64,000 bases of DNA from Elysia crispata (lineage: Eukaryota > Mollusca > Gastropoda > Plakobranchidae). Positions 32,607 through 60,561 of this stretch are shown here, piece by piece. Position 1 is the first letter of the stretch. Every line of letters begins with the position of its first letter. Below the pieces are notes generated by a model. The model did no database searches, had not been told where the DNA came from, and saw only the letters and a program-made list of their open reading frames with translations. The stretch spans positions 91,001-155,000 of the forward strand of contig JAWDGP010002524.1 in NCBI GenBank assembly GCA_033675545.1. Reading direction: 5' to 3'. Made by a program: the position numbers and the translations under genes.

Positions 32607-34561
32607 AGTTTTTTTAATTTTTTACCTACGTCTGCAATCCCTTTGAGAAGGAGCCTAGATAAAATCTTTTCATTTCTTTAGACTTGAAAAGTAGGAATTA
32701 TATTAATAAATTTACCTATAAATCTCGGTATCTGATGACAAAATGAATTTCTTTCCTATATATTACCTCAAATTTCCCCTTTAAAACAACAGTTTGCTTG
32801 AACAAAAATAGAGGCTGATCGCTCCAGCAACAGTGGTTGATTCAGAATTTCTTAAGGTTTTTGTGTTTTTCTTGCATCATGGGCTGTGGGTTGACTAAAT
32901 TAGGAATGAGTCTGCTGGACAAATTTCTTTTCTTCTTATGTTATAAGTCACTCTTGAGGTCATAAAGACAAAGTTATTCCCATTGCTGTAAAATGGAAGG
33001 TTTTAGAAATGACCACTGGTCGTCATCTTTCCAATTTTTTATCATAAATTTATAATTTGAACCATTTTCTTAGTAATTCTCGTTAATAATTCAGTATTTG
33101 TAGAAATTTACTTTTGAAGAAAATTGACATGTATGCTCAAATTAAAATTTAATGTACAAGCAGGATTAAATTAATGTGTTTACTTCAAAATAAACATGAA
33201 ATATTAAGTGATTTACTTTCCCTTTGCAATGCAAAGAAATAATATTAGAGTAAAACTAATATTGCATAAATTTGTGGTAAAACCGTAAAGGCAAGGTTAT
33301 AATCATAACTAGGTTTGCTGTGTTACCACAGCTATTGGTTCAAATTTGTTGCGATTCAAGTGGGTCAGGAAAACGCAATAAATTTATGGGACAATTTTTA
33401 GTTACAGTAGATATTTCTTGTAAATTAGTACATTTTGGGTTCCTGTGACAAATGTGAGGTGATCCAAATCTATAATGCCAAACTTTCAGCCAGTGTGATA
33501 TAGAATCAACTGAGATACTGACATTAAACCTGACAGGATGTTTTTAAAAATAATTTTTTTTTTACTTTTAATGTTTAGAGCCAACCTTAGAGAAAACCTC
33601 AGATTCATTAAACAGCAAGTTAACACTGAACAAAGAATATAGTCTACTTTGATCAATAGTTAACACATTTTTTTTACTTTTTGAGCTCTTCATAACTGAT
33701 CCCATTACAGTAATTATTAATACAAAACTGATTACTCCAATCTGTTTACTTATAGGCATGAGATGCATGTCCCTTACATTTTTCTTTATGCTGTTAAACA
33801 GGGCACTGCTATATAAAAATACTCAGAGAATTAAAAATTTAATCCCAACCAAGATTTTTATAAAAGGATACAACATAAGCAGTATTTGAAGTTCTTCCCA
33901 ATCTTCTTTTTATTTCTGTCTGCAAGTACTGGTATGACCTCAGTATTAAAACAACTCATTATTAATTTTAGAGATACAAAGTAAGACAGGTTTAGAAAAG
34001 TAGCCCTTCATGTAATATAGATCAACATCAATGTTGAATGAGACTTGTCATTGCCAGTGATAAGTTTTGCAAATTTCACAAATAGGATATATCCCTATTC
34101 TATTTGAATGCTTCAGTTAACCATCACATAAATATTATGGTTTATTTTCATTTTTATTATTTATCTAGTTAACTTAAAAACATGTTTAGCTTGAAAAGCA
34201 GCCAGTTTGAATTTGGTGTATGTCAGGATTTTGACATTGATGAATGAGTATTTGGCATCACATCAGAGTAACACACTGGGATAATTAAAGCATCAGCATA
34301 TTTTAATTATGTCTAAAGATGTTTCATTTGATTATTTTTTTAAGGATCATTGTATAACCAGTTTTAGTCTTGCATATTGTATTAAGTTTTAGCTTGATAT
34401 CCGTTATAAATACGTGTCTTGTACCTTTATTTCATTATTTGTTTCACATTTAAAAATAAATGGCCTAACATATACACAGTATGGTATCAGATAATATCTA
34501 TGTACAGTTTTATATTTGAGTTTAACAATTATTCATTTTTTATACAGGAGATAAGCATAAT

Positions 34562-37500
34562 ATGGCTACAAATGTGGAGAATCAGCCTGGGACTTCTCAA
34601 TATTCTTCCACCAAAAAGGGGAGAAAAATTGTAAGTTAAAGGATTCTTTATTAAAATGATTGTCTTTAGGACAATTATGCTGACACATAATTTGATAATC
34701 GTTAATTTGTATTTTCCCCCCTATTTTCTTGTTTTCATTATGATATATGACTTTAAAATAGTTTCACCCAGTTCTAGTGAATCAGATGTTACGTTCAAAG
34801 AAGGCAATGAAATATTTAAAATGAAGCTGTCTTCAATACTGCATATTATTGAAGCTTATACTCAGAGTGATTTTGTCCCAGAGCAGCAATGTTTGTACAA
34901 AATAAGAGTGGCAGTTGCTTGTGGATGTATGTGAATTATTTTTAAGTAAATTTCAGCCATTAAGAAAAGAAAGGTTTAGTTTGAAGAAACTGAATCTTTC
35001 CTTGTTATCACTTAGATAAGAGACATCAAAATCCCTAGGAGGGAGAATAATTGAAAATGAAGTGTCACTAAATAAGATTACTAATGACTCTCAGCTTGAA
35101 ATTTTCTAGAGCTTAGAAAAAAAGAGGATAAAATGATCAATAATATTTAAATACTACACTATGCTTGTTTTCATTGAAATAGGAGATATAATACATGTAT
35201 CAATATTGATATATGATATTACTGGTAATATTATTTTTGAGTACTAAAATCATTTATGTAGCTTGAGTTTTAATTTCTAGTCTTATTTGAAAACTTTTGC
35301 TCGTTAGGAATTTCCTCTCTATACTCCAAGAGGTCACAACAAAAATCCGTCAACACCTGGAAGCAGGAGACTACTGCGTAAGTTTGTATTGATAATATTG
35401 TAAAATTTTTCAACTTGGCCAAAAAATAGTAAATATGTGGTACATTGGACTCCTCTTACAGATTTTTTAAAGAGCTGATTTTGTAAAGAAGTGCTCATAT
35501 ATTTATATCTCACTGTATCTGTTAATGGTCATAGACCTTTGAATTGAGAGTGTAATTGCAGGTCTGGTATATCTGACAATATGATGATTATAAAAAGATC
35601 AAAATTCACGCTCAGATTTAAATAATTTTTTCAGTTTATCACAACATTGTAGATACATGTATTGTTGATAATATAATTACTCTCACTTGATATTTTTGTC
35701 CTATGAAACCCATCATTTATAAGCAATGACTGCTAGATGGCTGTAAGAGCAAAAATTGATAAATATATTTTTAAAGACAAAAAACACATTTTAAGCTGAG
35801 GCATTCATTCCCGTAAATTTCAAGATGAAGAAAATTGGTCCTCTGGAAAATGATAAGAGACAACCAAGCAAAGCAAAAACTTATGAATTGAATTGGTTGA
35901 AACTTTTCTGGACATTAAAAAAGTGATATCTTCATGTTTAAACAACAAAGTATATTTAACATAAACTAATTATTTCAAATTCATGTTAATATCTTATGAT
36001 GCATTTAATTTTTCCTTTAAAATGAAAATTATAGTACTACTTTAAACTAAAAAAAAGCATCAACGTCATTGTTAACAACATAAATATATACATACATATT
36101 TACATTGTTTTTATTACATGCTAAACCTGACTTGTATTAATGAATCAATACGATATTATTGAAAAAATTGTGACATAAGAAAATGATTCTTTATGCAAGG
36201 AAAGCTATATTTGTTACAGCATCAAGAAGGCGAGCAAGCATAGCTTCAAACCAAGAACCTGAATTTGAAGGTATAGCTCTTTTAATCAATCTTCTTTCTC
36301 TCTCATAGCATGTAACTTTTACAAAAATTGAGCAAAGGCTTTTTCCCCCTCCATTTTACCTCATAGAGAATGAGCAATTCATAATTGCATAAAAACGACC
36401 TCTGACAAGTCTCTTACTTTTAAAAGTCAGTTTTTTTCTTTGTTGTGACCTCATAATAAATTCTTTCAAGGAATAATTTATCTGAATTTGTAAAAAAAAA
36501 AGATTTTAAAAACTTGTCTCTTGCTAAGCAATGTATAAGAATGTTTTTTTTTTTTTTTAATATTTACCACTTCATGTTCATATCTGACTTTTAACTGCAG
36601 GTTTGCTGAAGAAGGGCTGGCGCGTTCATACTCTCTCTCCTCTGTATAATTTCAAGGGCCATCGCTCTTTTCTCATCAAATGTGAAAGGTCTTTAGATGC
36701 AGCTTTGTCTCAGGTAAATTACCATACAGATGTTTATATTGAAAATTAGTTGTAAAAAGCAGCCTATTTGTGAAAGAAAACAGAAAATATAGTTTCCAAG
36801 TTAATTTGTCACAAGCTCTTTTTCTGCAGGGTTGTTCAGATAGTTTTTCCTTTTCATTTTCATATTCATTGTTCAAAATGAAAATTGTCATCTCCAAAAA
36901 CTCACCTCACACTACATTCTCTAGGCTCAAAGCACAAGTGCAGACCCACTCAATAGCGGAACAGAAAAGAGCAGTTTTAGTTTCTATGATGATTTGAAGT
37001 TCCACCCAGGTAGGTGTACTTTGTTATTATTTTAATGATAATTATACTGATTAAGTTTCAAGTTATTGTTCTGTCCAAAAAAATTCTACCTCAAAATATG
37101 TGTGTATAATATTTCTTCTTCGGTGAAAGAATCAAAAATACAATTTTAGTAATAATCACTTGCATATTTCTTAAAATATACATATTTCTGATTCTGTAAA
37201 ATAGATTGACCCATTCCCAGGAAATTTGGTTTGGAAAGATTAAAAGTTTAAAAAAATGTTTGCTAAAACGTGCCTGCAAATGACTGTTTTGTTTTATATT
37301 GATTTTATTATTTAATAGCAAGTATTATGCAATGCAGTTAAGTTTCACGATGCCTTAATTATATCTTTACCAGATGATCCACCAGCACTACGCATTCAAG
37401 TGCATGAAAGACTTGATTCAGGTAGGGGCTTTAACCAAATGAAATGATGAAGTAAAAAAAATTTCATATTTCAATAGAACCATTTGATTACTGCAACCTC

Positions 37501-40500
37501 TCTGAGGGACAATCCTTTGTATTGGTCACTTATGATTCTCAAGTCAACTTGATTGATTTCTCAGGAGACGTATTATCCCTTTAAGTGTATAATCTTTAAT
37601 TTGTGTCAATTTTTTTTTGTATGTGTGAAAAATCCATTCATATTGAACAGAGGCAAGTCATTTCTTTTGCAGGTGTGATGGCAAAACTTGTTATGGAGGC
37701 CTTTTTGGTTTGTGTAGAGCCTAGCACAGCGCCCTTTTCTCCATGGCTAAAAGAGCATTTTACTTACTACCCTGTTATGCTGGTGTCTGGGAACAAGGCC
37801 AGATCCACAGTTCTACTAGAGTGGTTGGAGGTTAGCACTTGATTTTAAAGTAACACCTTTGTCTTAAGTTCATATTTTATTCTTCAGTTAGTCAAAACTG
37901 ATTCTATATCAGCAGGTAGCATCAAATAAAATTTAATTCCAAGATCTCTGTAAATGAAATAAACTAAGACAAAAATCTGTTATAATGTTTTCACAGAAGG
38001 AGCATGCCGCTTTGCTTAGAACTAATTCTTCTTCTTCTTCAGTTTCTTTCAAAACAAATGATCTTATTGCTGCACATGACTTTTTCTCACATGCCCAATC
38101 TAAATTTTTACTACTGTAATTTGCAAATAAATATACTTCATCACATATTTGTAAGATTGCTTCATTTAAGTTATAGACCTTATTGTGTCATTTGTCATCA
38201 TTTGATCACTCAGTTCTTTTTGAGCATGTTAATTCTGTTCTTATCGCATTCCTTCTCACAGAGGCATTATGACTGCAGATCAGATGTTTTGACTCTCTCT
38301 GATAGTGATCTGAAGTACATGCTTGTGCTGAGCAGTGCTTTCTTACCAGGTATTTTATCTTATGCATATTATATAAGTTACCTTCAAACAACTGCTATAT
38401 TCTACTCTGAGGCCCTGAATCAAGATCTATGATCTTTTGTCTGATAATGATGAACAGTCAAAGGTGCAAATTATACTTGTAATGCAAGAATATATTATAT
38501 CGGAAACAGAAAGCAAAAATGTATTCAGTTTTATGACTAATGATCGATCTAGGATGAAATTCACTTTAGTGTTTCTTCTTGAAGCAAGTTTTGAATTTTA
38601 AAAAATCCTAAACTCTAAATTATCACGATTGTACCACAATTCTCTCTTTATTAAGAATAAGAGGCCTGTGCTCAGGTTATGCAAAATAAATTCTACCTGT
38701 TTTTCTCTCTGCTGCCCAAAATAATAAATTGAATAGTTGATAGAAGCAAGCTGCTAGTACATAGTAATGACCTCTTGGTGACTTGGATCAGGGCATCAGC
38801 AGGTCAATTTAAGTATATTTCACCAAGCATGCTGTCTTTCTTTAAATTTTTAATGCAATACAACAATGTTGTGCACATTTGCCCGGCTCTGCATGCTGCA
38901 CTAGTATGCCCCTGAACAAATCACAGAAAGGTGGTAAAACACAGGTATGTTGCTGATCATTCTGGTCTTAATGAACTTGAACACAAGTTATAGCAGCAGA
39001 CTGAAAATTTGTAATATCTGTTGCATTTTGAAAATGGAAACAGAAGCTTGATCATAGGCAATGGGCAGTAGATTTTGGGATGTAACTTTATATCGGTGAA
39101 AACAATTCTATGGTGGGTTTTGTCATAGAAATATTATTAACAATAGTTCCAATTTTTGCTTCCTTAGCTTTTAGATGTTTTTTGAAAGACACATTTTTTA
39201 AGGTGAAATCAGTTTTTGTTTTTTATCTAATAGTGACTGAAAAACAAATCTCACCCAAATTTGTTGGGAAGAGAAAAGTTTATCAATGATTAAAATGAAA
39301 TGAGTGGTCATATTTATTAAATGTCATCTGTATTTCTAATTTTGTACTTAAAAAATAGTTCTGATAGTGAGTAAATGCTATAAACCTATCTTCTTATGTG
39401 CACCAAAAGTAAGAAATTTCAAAACAACTATACTTTTTATGTGCACATCATACGTAGAGGGTAATGGTAAATATAGTTGATAGCCATTTACTCTAATCAA
39501 TAATTGTGATCATTTTAACTGGTTTGCATACAACAATTTTGCTTTACCATCTGATTATCATGAAGAGCACTGCATAATTATATTTGTCATATATTTTATT
39601 TCCACTTCCAGCAAATACAAAGGGCCCTCCTGTGTTGATGCAGTATTCCCTAGAAGATGTGTGTGAAGGAATCAGTGTCATTAACTGCAAACTAGAAACA
39701 CATTATTGTAAACAACTTTGGGAAAGGTGAAATGAAAGCATATAAACGTCTTTTAAAGGATATCCCTTTCAAATATTCATTTCCAAGGTTTCTTTTATAA
39801 TCCAGGGCAACATTTCCTGCTTTCAAATTTTGTATGCAAGTGTTTTTTTTTAATTCTTTTTTTGTAATTACATGCAAAATCCAATTACTTTTTGTAATGA
39901 TTTTCAATCTTTGGTAGCATCATGAGGTATTACATTTTTACGAATGCAAAAAAAAGAAGATTATATTTATCAGCTCATAATTTGAAGTATATTTTTAATA
40001 GCCTTTACTCACTGGATAATAAATGTTGATCATGCCCTTAAATTGATCACCAATCGTTTATATATATTAATCTTTAATTTTAATTTTCAAATTGATCTCA
40101 CATTGTGAGTAATGGGTGGCTACTGAAAAAGTTATTACCAAATTTTTTTGCCATTGCGCCAGGACTCTCAATTACAATATGCATGTCATAATTGTTAAAT
40201 TGTGTATGTTTATGAGCTATAAGATATTGAAAAAGAGTTCTCTTCTTTTGGAAATCCTGTAATTTTATTCAGGTAAGTAAATTAGGACTGAGCGAAAAAG
40301 GCTGCTAAACCTATATTTCAACTCCAATGACCAAGGTTTTGACTTAAAAATAGATCATAACTCAATTGATAAAACAGAGGCTGTGTTTAGCTCTACAGAA
40401 AAAAAATCTGACTGTGGAATTGTTTTTTCCATACTTCAGCTATGAAGAAGTTATCTCATGATATATCATTGAAAAAAGTAATAATTTTTTTTATCTAAAT

Positions 40501-42488
40501 TTTTTTTACAAATTTGTTTCAGAAAGGAAAAAAGCTTTTTTTTTAATTACAGATAGAGAAAGAGTTTGAGTTTTTATCCCCAATTTAGTAAAATAAAATC
40601 AATTGGTGGGGAAAAGTTTGGTTACCTATGAGAAAGTACCCTGTAGAATATAAACAGATCTCTTTTTTTTTTTACTTCTGATATTCTGTACAATTTTAGA
40701 AATCAGCATGGCTGCATGTGTCTCTAGAGGGCAGTGAACACACATCAAGTTTTGTATAAATTTATTTAAAAGAAATCCAATGCATAGAATTCATACAATC
40801 TCCTTTTTTATATTTCTCTGCAGACTTTTTTCAAGCTCTGGGGCTGTAAAAACAGAGATATTAAAAGATGAGGTGGACATGTTTGTGAGTCACATAGAGG
40901 ATCTCTTAGAGCATATGATGAACATATTCTTCAAGGTAAATACTATCAATTTTATTGAAAAAAAAAGTAGTGAAAAAAGCCTCTATAGTTCTTTTTATAG
41001 TTTAAGTGTGATTCTAATTAGTTTTACAATAAAGGTGTAAATCAGATATTCATTGTTTTAATAGGTTTAAAAAAGATACTAGATTATCATGCTATGAAAG
41101 TGTCGTACACTTAAAATATTGTTTAAAAAATTAGTAGAAATTCTACATACCCAAAAAGGCAAAATTTATTCAAATCCCTAAGGCTTTTGCTCTTTTTCGA
41201 TTCATTTTAACTTTAAAAAAAAAACATTTTGTTTAACAAGCAATGCAAATTATATGATCTCTTTTATCATTATTTTAAACATGATGATGTTGTCTAATCA
41301 AATTGCCAGAAACTGAATCTGTCTGAAGTTGGAACACCTGCTGCTTATGTCTCACATCTTGGGAAGATTAAGGTTTGTTTTATTTGAAACCAAATGAGAT
41401 CCCTTAATAAGTGTGGTGTAATATGTAAAACAAAATTTATGTATCGGTTCTAGCCAATCGTCTTGTCATACCAGTCAATTTTGCCTAGATTAAAATACAA
41501 TACAAAACTACCAATTTTGCCCAAGAACTTTGAGATAAAACGGAATACACTGCATATGAAATATACATGAAATTCTAAATAATCAGTAAAAGGAAAGAAA
41601 TGAGACTGTCAAAATAAACTAAACCATCGCATTTTGCTGATTCATCCATTTTTGAAGCACAGAAGATTAAGCTATTTTAGTCATTATGAGTATAAAAAAA
41701 AAGAAAAGAAAAAGTTGTACGTGCCAAGAAGAATTTGATTTAAAAAAAGCAAAAACCAGACATTATTTGTTTGCGAGATTAGTGTCATAAGGATATTTCT
41801 TACATTCATGCTTTTATGAATTACTTGTTATTTATAATAATTAGTTCTTCCGAAATTAAAGGAAAACAACACTCAAAAAGTCAATCAAAATTTTCATCCA
41901 CATCATTCTATTTTTGTGTCAATCAAGGTAAGCAAAGTGATATTCTTTACTTAATCTGACATACACACATGGGTCTTTCACATCATTAGTAACATTAATG
42001 GATTATCATCTTGCAAAAACAAGTCTACCCAAAAGAATAAAGATAGAATTATATACGGAACATGGCCTCAAAATTTTGCAGCAGTTATCTGCCGAGGCAG
42101 GGCTGGTTGTAGAAACACTTTTTTAAAAAAACTTATTTCAGTTTTTCACGAACAAAGAAAACCTGAAATTAAAAAAAAAGAGAAAAAGCAAAAGTCCAGG
42201 AGACTTGAGTGTTATTGCTCTTGACTTTTTATAGACATAAAGAGTGAATGGGCCTTGTAGTTGTAGGTTTTTTTTTTTAATATGCCACCTATATACATGT
42301 ATTTGAGGGATTTCATATATATTGCACCAATAAATTGTTGAATGTCCTGAAATGTTGAGACATGCATGAAACTCATTGAAACTTAATGTGCTCCACAGAT
42401 TTTCTCACCAGCGGCAGTGTACACAGCTCTACACCATCTGTGTGAGACTGCAAATAATAGATTTTTAGAGCTCATGCCAAGAGAATAA
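34562..42488 (+). CDS. CENPL: Centromere protein L, complete
   Basis: CENP-L pairs with CENP-N in the constitutive centromere-associated network, which recognises CENP-A nucleosomes and builds the kinetochore. Coding exons: 34562-34630, 35308-35377, 36220-36270, 36601-36713, 36925-37009, 37374-37421, 37673-37830, 38262-38349, 39612-39726, 40824-40935, 41310-41372, 42399-42488. All junctions are GT/AG and all phases close, giving 353 aa (344 in human). Conserved parts: LLKKGWRVHTLSPLYNFK in exon 4 (human LLHKQWTLYSLTPLYKF), the exon 7 block VLLEWLE, ILKDEVDMFVSHIEDLLEH in exon 10 (human VTQEEVDLFMDCLYSHF), and LGKIKIFSPAAVYTAL at exons 11-12 (human DGKIKILCHKYLIGVL). The N-terminus is basic and rich in Ser/Pro/Thr, as in vertebrates, but poorly conserved. 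The ATG has an A at -3 and G at +4. The start exon begins at acceptor 34547/34548, so an upstream non-coding exon is expected. Confidence 0.93.
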
Positions 42489-42753
42489 GTCTGTAGATAG
42501 CCATGCTGCTGCATTATGTAATTGTTTTTTGACCATGCATTTTTTGTGATAGGGCATACCAATTTTTTGAGAGGGCTACTCACTTTTTATTAACTTGTTG
42601 AAGGCAAACTTATTTTTTAAATATGAAGTCATTTAATTTTATTCAACAGTAAAAAAGGTACATGTAAAATCGTGCTTTCTCTCCTCCTGTTAAGATGTAA
42701 ACAGAATGCCTCTATACACTTTTTAAAAGATATTCTGAAGTGTGTAATTTATA

Positions 42754-42759
42754 AATAAA
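42754..42759 (+). terminator. Candidate CENPL polyadenylation signal
   Basis: First good AATAAA after the CENPL stop codon, 266 bp downstream. Other AATAAA-like hexamers occur further on (for example near 43741 and 44290), so the true 3' end is unproven. Confidence 0.35.
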
Positions 42760-44322
42760 ATATAAGCAACCAGTCTCTAGTTGAAGTGGACATGATCTTG
42801 CAGGAAAGATGATGATGGTAATAATGCTTTTCTTGATGCTTTGCAACAGAAAAAATTATTTTCAAAATCTTGATGAATTAGTGAGAAATTAGCATTACTT
42901 TAATTTTTAAGTAAAAGCTTTAATATCAGACGCTGTCATGCAGACTATGGAAAAGTTTTTTAAAAACAAATTTCTGTTTTAATCCTAGCCTCTTTTTTGT
43001 GAACAGTGCTTCCATGTGTGAGAAAAAGAGAATAACTTTAATTATCAACACTAATCATTGCATGCCTTATGCATCTTGTGAGGTACCACTAATGATGTTA
43101 ACTGATATTTAACATGGCACTCCAAGTATATCAGTATACAAGAGTGAATTTCTATTATTATATTTTTTTTTTAATTTTGTATTGCTGAGGGGACAAATGT
43201 CTGAAAAATTGATAACTCTTTGAGGAAGAAAATATAGTTTTGAATTAAGCAGTTCAAAATATGTAAGGAAAAAGCGGCTGTCCTGTGCTGTGTGTGAACC
43301 TTTTTTATGCCCTTAAGTTTTTACTTTTAGGTTTTGCAAGCCTTCTTATACATGTACTTTTTCTCTTATGGCAAAACTGTAATTTTGAGAAACAAAGGTC
43401 TACTTTAACACATTTCCTTTTTTACTTTAATGGCAAGAAGAACTACACACCTGTAAAACCCTTGTTAATGTTTTTTTTTTGCAATCAAACCATGGGAGAG
43501 CAAATTAGCAATAAAATTTGGAAATTGAATTTTACCTATTATAAAATGTCTTTTCTATATTTTAATTATCTATGTTTTATTCTATTTTATATCAATGTAT
43601 CATTTTATGTATAATCTTGTGGGACATGTTAAAATAACAGCTTTTAAGAAATCATTTAATCATTTATTTTACAAGACCTGTACTGGTAGGTTTATAATGG
43701 TCATACATATACCTGAATCTCTCAATTTATTAGATATTCACAATAAAGGTAGTTTGCACATATGACTAACTCTTTTGTTGGGGGGTAAGAGTGTCTGTTT
43801 GAAGTTAAAAATCACCATAGAACACATCATACAAAAAAGATAGAAGATAGCTGTAATAGCCCCACTATTTATGCCCAATCATTAATTTTGTCAACAACAA
43901 ATAATAGCATATGTTTTCTTTTTGTCACACTACTTTATATATCTTTGACCTCGTAGAACTTATTTGAATGCAACTTTCAATTGAAAATTTTTTTAATACT
44001 GTTTTGTACATTATAAACACCGCCAGTTTCATGAAGCATAAATTGTCTGTCTGTCTTGTTTGGCGAAGTAGAGTTATTCCATTTATGTCAAGCTTATGAC
44101 AGTTTCTGAAAATTGTAATAAATCATCCTGTTCTTATCAAGAGATTTTTGATATGTATGACGATAGGATAAATAAATTACATGTATATGACAACCTTGAA
44201 AATGAGCAGAATAAATTATTTTGAAACTCATTTTGTTACTGTGATTGCTTTAAAAATACTCACTTAAGTGTAAAAATGAAGGATCTGTAAATAAAATTTA
44301 TAAACTGTATCTTTGGATTTGT

Positions 44323-44323
<1 letters not shown>

Positions 44324-44416
<93 letters not shown>
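44324..44416. repeat. (TC)46 microsatellite
   Basis: About 93 bp of uninterrupted TC, downstream of CENPL. Confidence 0.95.
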
Positions 44417-44418
<2 letters not shown>

Positions 44419-47400
44419 CCGCTTCCACCTCCACCATTTATCTCCCTTTTATCTCTATAGAGCAGCCTCTGAATATCTTATCTCTGTGTTGGGCACCTGC
44501 TTTCCTGCAAGCTTAGTCAGATGCAGAAGTGATAAATTATTAAAATTTAATCATAATATTTTACAGGAAGTCAAAATCCCTCAACAAAGCCAACAAGAAA
44601 TGCATCAATTCTGCCGAGTACTATCAAACATGAAACCAGCAATTTTGTAGTTTCAGTGTCAAGTGTAAACCTTATTTTACAGTGTGATCTTAAATGAAAT
44701 TGCAGCTTGATAAGAACTGTAATTTAAAATTGGTACTTTTTGTTAAATCTAGATGAAGATTTAGTAAGATAAAATATACAAGAATTTCTTCCAAAGTTTC
44801 ATGATGATATAGACCTAATGAAATTCATTCTATATTCTCTGCTAAGCGTAGATCCCAAAAAATATTGGTGCCAAAAAAGAAAACAGATTTAAATAAATAG
44901 ACAGCGCTCATCATAATCAGATGAATATTAAAACTTAAAAGAGAGGCAAAGAGAAAGAGAGAGTGGAGAAATCTCTCTGTGCAGAAAAGTAGAAAAAAAA
45001 TTGAAATGAATATTTAGTTGTACTGGTAAATACATATAGAAAGAGCATATGTTATTAATCGAAGTGGCTATACCGACCCCAGTCAGGTTGCTAAGATGTG
45101 ATTTTTATCGGGAATGGGCCTGCACTTGCTTCCAGCTATTAGCAATTAAAGATTGCTCTTGGACTGAGATAATTGACAGTTTCTTGTGACCACATAATAC
45201 AGTTAGATGGCTAATTTATGAGAGAATTTCTCTTGCCGCTGCCAATACATAAAATTCACCAGGCTCTGCTGTTTCTTTTACCATTTCTTCTTCTAAAGAT
45301 TAGCTGCAACTAAATAGTGATATGCTGCAAGTGTATCACATTATAGAACTTTTAATACAAAACCGAGAGTATGACTGCTAATAGTGCTATCATTTCTATG
45401 CAACATAGCGTGTACATGGTGATTTTTAAAGGAGTTTCAATTGTAGGTTGCATGACTACTTTTTAGATACAATGTAGGTTGTGACGAATCAAGACCAACG
45501 AATCAACATTGTTACTCATTATGATTAGGAATAGGAGTATGGAAATAGCCAGTGGCCTCGCGATGATTGGGAGTTTAGTGTGGCTGAGCAATAAATAAGA
45601 CTAACTAAATTGACCCCTTCAGTTGGTGATGATGGATTCCATTCTTTTATATCTATTTAAAAATTTAGTGCATGAAATTGAAACGGAACAACGGTTGTAT
45701 CCAAACATCAGGGTGAGGCTGAAGCCCCAAGCCCCAGGCCAGACGACGCCACTGAGTGTAGCTATTATCTTAACTAGATCAAAGCAGTCATACTTTTGGT
45801 GTACCAGAATCATTCTGGTTTTTGTGTGAGCTTGACTTTTGACAAAAGGCTGGACTAAACAATAACAATCTGAAAAGTCTATTTCCTTCTCACAAAGTAT
45901 GCTTGGTGTTGTGTTCTTTTAGCAATAAAGGAATGATTTTATAGCTCAGTTTGACAATTTCAGCCGACGTGTTCATGTTCCCATGTTATTTAATAAATTT
46001 TCAATAATGCAGTTTAGTTTGATAATTAAGTTCAATTCTGGTTATCAATTTCAACATGTTAAAATGATTTCTCTAAAATTTGACATGGCTCCCACACCCC
46101 AGACTTCCCCGCCTTTTTTCACTGTAGCTTGTATTAGTCCTATTAGCACTATTTTGTTAACTGAGTTTAGACCTCTACATAAGAGATCCTCTTTGGCTTC
46201 ATCAAGATTCCTAGCTTCCAGATTTGAAACAAAATTAGCATTTTTTTTATACTATTTTATAACGGTACCAGAATGTCGTTATATATTTAACTTTTATTCA
46301 TGAATTTGCCTTCAATATCATTGTTTTTGTCTTTTCCAATTTAAACTTTGTGTGTCATTATCTAAAAAGAGGAGCTTTTATCACCAAATGCTTTACTGCT
46401 GCTTTTCAAAATTATCGAGAAACAAGGAAAAATATTTCTCAATATAATTATAATTTTATGAAGTCACTATAATCTATAAATCTAATGCCAAGCGTACCAA
46501 ATCATCATTATAAAAAAATAATCTACATCTTAAAGATGCATCGCTATCTTTATAAAGCATTTTTTTTTAACTCTACATGAATGACCTTTTTGCAAACGGA
46601 TCCACTTACAGATTATTTGAAAACATACATGTATTTTGTACTCTCGATTCTCCTCTTTAGAATGATAAAGTAGAGTTCAGTATATGTATTTAGTAAACTG
46701 TAAGAAAACCACCTTTAAGTTACCAAGAAGTTGTTTCAGCAAGGAACTTAAATAATTTGTTGTGAGTAAAGGTTTATAATATAACTACATGTATAAGATG
46801 GTTTATAGAAAACCACGGTGCTTCTAATAAAGGTTTCAACATGCATTATATGTAGCCAGGAGGTGTGTCGAACAGAACGAAAATACATTTATTTAAATAG
46901 AAGAGAAGTTTAATCAACAATATTTGATATTATAGTAGAATTATTGTTTATTTTTCAATTGCACCAATCTGAATGTCCGAATTTTACTTCAATCAACAAT
47001 TTAACAATGCGATTACCAAGTCTTAGCGAATTAATAAAAATCAATGATAAATATTTAAACTTTCCAAAATTTCTCACACAACACATGTGGATTTCCTCAC
47101 CTTAAGTGTGCACTGTATTAAAAGAATACTTTTCCAGGTTAAAATCGCAGAAGTTGGGAAAAGATGGGGACAGGGGTTGTGTTGCAAAAAGGAGGAATGT
47201 CTACCTTATCAAGCCTATCCTTAGGGTTTGAAGTGGATCAAATGGGAAGCAGGTAAGTGATAGAGAAAAAAAATTCTCTCAGGTCACATTTTCTATGGTT
47301 TTTCTTTGAACAAAAGCCTCATTAAAATCCAGAGGAACCATCACTTCACTGACACAAACACACTATTTCCTCCTATAAGTTAAAGAATACACATTTAAAG

Positions 47401-47555
47401 CAATGATCAACTATATATAGAAAGGAATTTGTGTGCAAAAAAGATGGAATCTTCTTTTACTTATTCAAAAGCAGACTTTTAATTAATATAATGTATTCAT
47501 TTTATGAGTTAAAATACCAAAGGGAAGAAAAAAAGTATTGCAAATTTCAAAATGG

Positions 47556-60561
<13,006 letters not shown>

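Larger units (their letters stand above)
30720..34547. other. Region upstream of CENPL
   Basis: Apart from the relic at 30940-31230 and MITE copy 2 at 32290-32606, I see no conserved coding sequence. The CENPL promoter and non-coding first exon must lie here or in the LINE flank but were not placed. 31.9-32.05 kb is locally richer in G+C and CpG than its surroundings and is one candidate. Confidence 0.6.
42489..47555. other. CENPL-coactosin convergent intergenic region and 3' UTRs
   Basis: CENPL (plus) and the coactosin gene (minus) converge here. Only short spurious frames are present. The main feature is the (TC)n tract at 44324-44416. 44.5-47.5 kb is AT-rich without a recognisable gene or element. 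Confidence 0.7.
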